Below are positions 5,803 to 7,634 of a stretch of 7,634 bases of DNA, in pieces. Each line of letters begins with the position of its first letter. The first letter of the stretch is position 1. Made by a program: the position numbers and the translations under genes. Source of the DNA: an uncultured bacterium (GTDB lineage: Bacteria; Cyanobacteriota; Vampirovibrionia; Gastranaerophilales; Gastranaerophilaceae). Location: contig URPS01000069.1 of NCBI GenBank assembly GCA_900549855.1, forward strand, positions 1-7,634, in the 5' to 3' direction. Under the pieces are notes generated by a model, which saw nothing but the letters and a program-made list of their open reading frames with translations, made no database searches and had not been told where the DNA came from.

Positions 5803-6393
5803 CTACTTTTTGTTTTCAAACAAATATTTTGCTTCAATTACAACAGGCAAGCCTCTTACTACGCAAAATACAATTGCGAAAACTGCTGCCCAGAAACCGA
5901 TAGCCCAAATAATTTCTCTATGAGGACATACAGGAATTTTTGCAGCAATGATAAGAATAAATGCCAAAACTTTTGCTACTGCATAGCTTATTCTCATAAA
6001 TTTAGAGCCTGTTATAAATTTGCAAATAGGATTTACTTGCATACCAAAAGGTGTTAAACCATGCTCCATTGCAGCGCTTCTTATTGTATCTGTAATAAAA
6101 CCTCTAGTGATTGCAATAAGCGGGAACAAAATGTTTAACCATCCCATTACTGCAAATAAAATCCAGTAAGTGTTTTCAACAATTCTGTCGCCCATAATAT
6201 CCAATAAAGCGCCAAACTTTGATTCTTCGTGGAATTTTCTTGCAACATAACCATCGACTCCATCTAAAGCGAATGCAATAATTGTTAAAACCAATGCCCA
6301 AACGTATGCTGCCGTATTACCTTGGAATGCGTATATTAAATATACTGCTGCAAACATTACAAAAATTCTAAAAATTGATATGAAATTTGCCAT
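5803..6393 (-). CDS. CDP-alcohol phosphatidyltransferase family membrane protein (PgsA-like)
   Basis: Transfers a phosphatidyl group from CDP-diacylglycerol to an alcohol headgroup in the inner membrane. The family signature DG-x2-AR-x8-G-x3-D-x3-D is complete: D47, G48, A51, R52, G61, D65, D69. The N-terminus (NFISIFRIF) matches the usual amphipathic start, and hydrophobic segments lie at about 10-22, 30-46, 73-98, 136-152 and 162-183. Length (196 aa) fits glycerophosphate phosphatidyltransferase (PgsA). After the signature it reads LDIMGDRI rather than the DP.ADK common in PgsA, so the acceptor could be another alcohol such as an inositol phosphate. AGGAAGG (6401-6407 on the complement) overlaps the stop of the upstream oxidoreductase, seven bases before ATG; the intergenic gap is 12 bases. 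Confidence 0.88.
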   Translation of the reverse strand: MANFISIFRIFVMFAAVYLIYAFQGNTAAYVWALVLTIIAFALDGVDGYVARKFHEESKFGALLDIMGDRIVENTYWILFAVMGWLNILFPLIAITRGFITDTIRSAAMEHGLTPFGMQVNPICKFITGSKFMRISYAVAKVLAFILIIAAKIPVCPHREIIWAIGFWAAVFAIVFCVVRGLPVVIEAKYLFENKK

Positions 6394-6405
6394 TAAAAAT
6401 CCTTC

Positions 6406-7404
6406 CTAAACTTTCATTCTTGAAAGTGCAAAATCTTTCTTGTTAAGATCTTCTACTTTTGAACCTAGCATAATCTTTTCAGCTTCTTCAAGAACACTAA
6501 CAACTGCATATCCGTTAGCACCGTCAGAACGAGCCTTTTGACCTGAAGCGCAACAATTTACGAAGTGTTGACAAGCTAATTTCAAAGGTTCAATTTCAAG
6601 ATAATCAAGTGCAAAGTTTTGCGTATTTGCAGGTTTAAAATTATCATAAACTTTTAATTTATCAGTTGGTGCTGTGTCATCAAATATCGCAGTAGCTTTT
6701 GTACCTCTAACAAGAAGAGTGACATGTTTTTGAGGAGTAATCCAGCTGTCTGAAATATGAGCAATCATTCCGCCCTCAAACTCAACACCAATGTGCGTGA
6801 TATCCATAATATTATTTCTGTCAGAAGAACAACCGATTGCAGAAATAACTTTAACAGGGCTTTTACCCGTAACGTAAGCTATCATTGAAACATCGTGTGG
6901 TGCTAAATCCCACATAACACTTCTATCGTTCTTATGATAATTAACATTAAGTCTGTCGCTTTGTGCGTATACAAGTTCTCCCAAAACTCCATCTTCAATA
7001 AGCATTTTAAGTCTGTTTACAGCTGGATGATAAAGAAGAAGGTGATCTACCATTAAGACAAGTCCTTTTTCTTCAGCAAGTTCTGTTAAAACTTTAGCTT
7101 CTTCAGCTACTGTAGAAATCGGTTTTTCTACATAAACATTTTTACCGGCTTCAAGCATTGCTTTAACTATCTTGAAGTGTGTGTGGCTAGGAGTCACAAC
7201 TGCAACTCCGGTAATTTCTTTATTATTGATAATATCGTTAAAATCTTTGGTTACTTTCACTCCAGGAAATTGTTCCTGAACAGATTTAAGCGACTCATCA
7301 TCTAAATCGCAAACCATTTCAAGGGCATTAAGGTTGTAAAAATTGCGGACAATATTTTTGCCCCACATCCCCATGCCTATAACTGCTATTTTTTGTTCTT
7401 TCAT
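6406..7404 (-). CDS. Gfo/Idh/MocA family NAD(P)-dependent oxidoreductase
   Basis: A cytoplasmic dehydrogenase acting on a sugar, sugar nucleotide or cyclitol hydroxyl; the substrate is not readable. The N-terminal Rossmann domain has KIAVIGMGMWGKN (5-17, dinucleotide loop), an acidic CDLDD (32-36) at the end of strand 2 that favours NAD+, VVTPSHTH (69-76) and the family motif VEKPIS (92-97) with the catalytic-site Lys94. The C-terminal alpha/beta domain carries WDLAPHDVSM (165-174), where Asp166 and His170 are the likely active-site residues, as in UDP-sugar 3-dehydrogenases and inositol dehydrogenases. The length, 332 aa, is normal. AAGGGAG (7411-7417 on the complement) precedes the ATG, and a promoter candidate lies at 7425-7453. 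First gene of the - strand operon; its tight 12-base link to the phosphatidyltransferase hints at a shared lipid or glycan headgroup role. Confidence 0.92.
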   Translation of the reverse strand: MKEQKIAVIGMGMWGKNIVRNFYNLNALEMVCDLDDESLKSVQEQFPGVKVTKDFNDIINNKEITGVAVVTPSHTHFKIVKAMLEAGKNVYVEKPISTVAEEAKVLTELAEEKGLVLMVDHLLLYHPAVNRLKMLIEDGVLGELVYAQSDRLNVNYHKNDRSVMWDLAPHDVSMIAYVTGKSPVKVISAIGCSSDRNNIMDITHIGVEFEGGMIAHISDSWITPQKHVTLLVRGTKATAIFDDTAPTDKLKVYDNFKPANTQNFALDYLEIEPLKLACQHFVNCCASGQKARSDGANGYAVVSVLEEAEKIMLGSKVEDLNKKDFALSRMKV

Positions 7405-7424
7405 ACTTTTCTCCCTTGATTAAA

Positions 7425-7453
7425 ATTATAGTACAAGCCAATTTTTACGTAAA
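7425..7453 (-). promoter_or_regulatory. sigma-70-type promoter for the oxidoreductase operon
   Basis: On the - strand, TATAAT (7425-7430) is a perfect -10 box. It is preceded at 17 bases by TTTACG (7448-7453), four of six to the -35 consensus. Transcription would start near 7418, leaving a very short leader before the AAGGGAG ribosome site at 7411-7417. Confidence 0.6.
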
Positions 7454-7581
7454 GGGGCATTGATAAATTAAAAATTAAAAAAGAAAAGTTATATTTTGAA
7501 CGATTGCAAAGTTGTCATTCAATTATAAATTACCAACATGTCGAATAGCAAAATAATGTTAATCGGAGTTAAATATAATTA

Positions 7582-7634
7582 TTAAATCTTTTTCATACTT
7601 CCAGCTATTCTTAATTCCAAGAGCCGATTAGGCT
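7582..7634 (-). CDS. possible C-terminal tail of an upstream gene (partial)
   Basis: From the right edge, one - strand frame reads PNRLLELRIAGSMKKI followed by TAA (7582-7584). Sixteen residues are too few to identify a product, and an open frame this short is expected by chance. The composition looks protein-like and it would be co-directional with the operon. The ~180 bases between it and the oxidoreductase contain only the promoter candidate; I see no terminator there. Confidence 0.2.
   Translation of the reverse strand, partial: PNRLLELRIAGSMKKI

Noticed and set aside
5716..6057. Open frame on the + strand rich in Cys, Asn and Tyr
   Set aside because: It lies opposite the clear phosphatidyltransferase gene and across the palindromic element, has no ribosome site or recognisable motif, and its odd composition is that of an antisense shadow.
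7501..7560. Similarity between TGTCATTCAAT near 7512 and TGTCATTGAAT in the left leader (132-142)
   Set aside because: Ten of eleven bases match, but the flanking bases do not and no dyad accompanies the right copy; chance is likely in AT-rich DNA.
7622..7634. AGCC/GGCT mini-hairpin at the right edge
   Set aside because: Only 4 bp with a five-base loop, no T-run, and cut by the window end; too weak to call a terminator.

Overview
The window is AT-rich bacterial DNA with tightly packed genes and no phage, transposase, CRISPR, tRNA or rRNA sequence that I can see. The best guess for the host is a gut-type, non-photosynthetic relative of cyanobacteria (Gastranaerophilales / 'Melainabacteria'). 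The reasons are the base composition, a short cyanobacterial/Firmicute-style Orn/Lys/Arg decarboxylase, and small proteins that begin with an 'NTNF' motif. From memory, that motif is common at the start of hypothetical proteins in this group. The assignment is an inference, not a proof.

Left part (1-3006, + strand). A 243-base leader carries several dyads and a run of ten C. It is followed by a short-type (484 aa) PLP-dependent Orn/Lys/Arg decarboxylase starting at GTG. Three small unrecognised or poorly known genes follow: a glycine-rich double-membrane-segment protein (174 aa), a 100 aa protein with the same N-terminal NTNF motif, and a 141 aa protein. The last has one N-terminal membrane segment and a conserved globular domain whose motif order resembles the PD-(D/E)xK nuclease fold. 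The last two overlap by one base (TAATG). The run ends at a strong symmetric hairpin (3027-3057) that can terminate transcription from both sides.

Right part (3080-7404, all - strand, read right to left). A Gfo/Idh/MocA-family NAD(P)-dependent oxidoreductase comes first. Then come a CDP-alcohol phosphatidyltransferase, the tRNA wobble 2'-O-methyltransferase TrmL, a stand-alone ADP-dependent NAD(P)H-hydrate dehydratase (NnrD) and seryl-tRNA synthetase (SerS). Spacings of 12, 125, -1 and 79 bases suggest one operon, or two sub-operons split by a 95-base palindromic element (5707-5801) between the phosphatidyltransferase and trmL. A plausible sigma-70 promoter lies just upstream of the oxidoreductase. 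The final ~50 bases may hold the tail of another - strand gene.

Functionally the right operon is housekeeping: tRNA charging and modification, cofactor repair and lipid headgroup synthesis. The least described content is the three-gene cassette at 1742-3006 and the palindromic element at 5707-5801.
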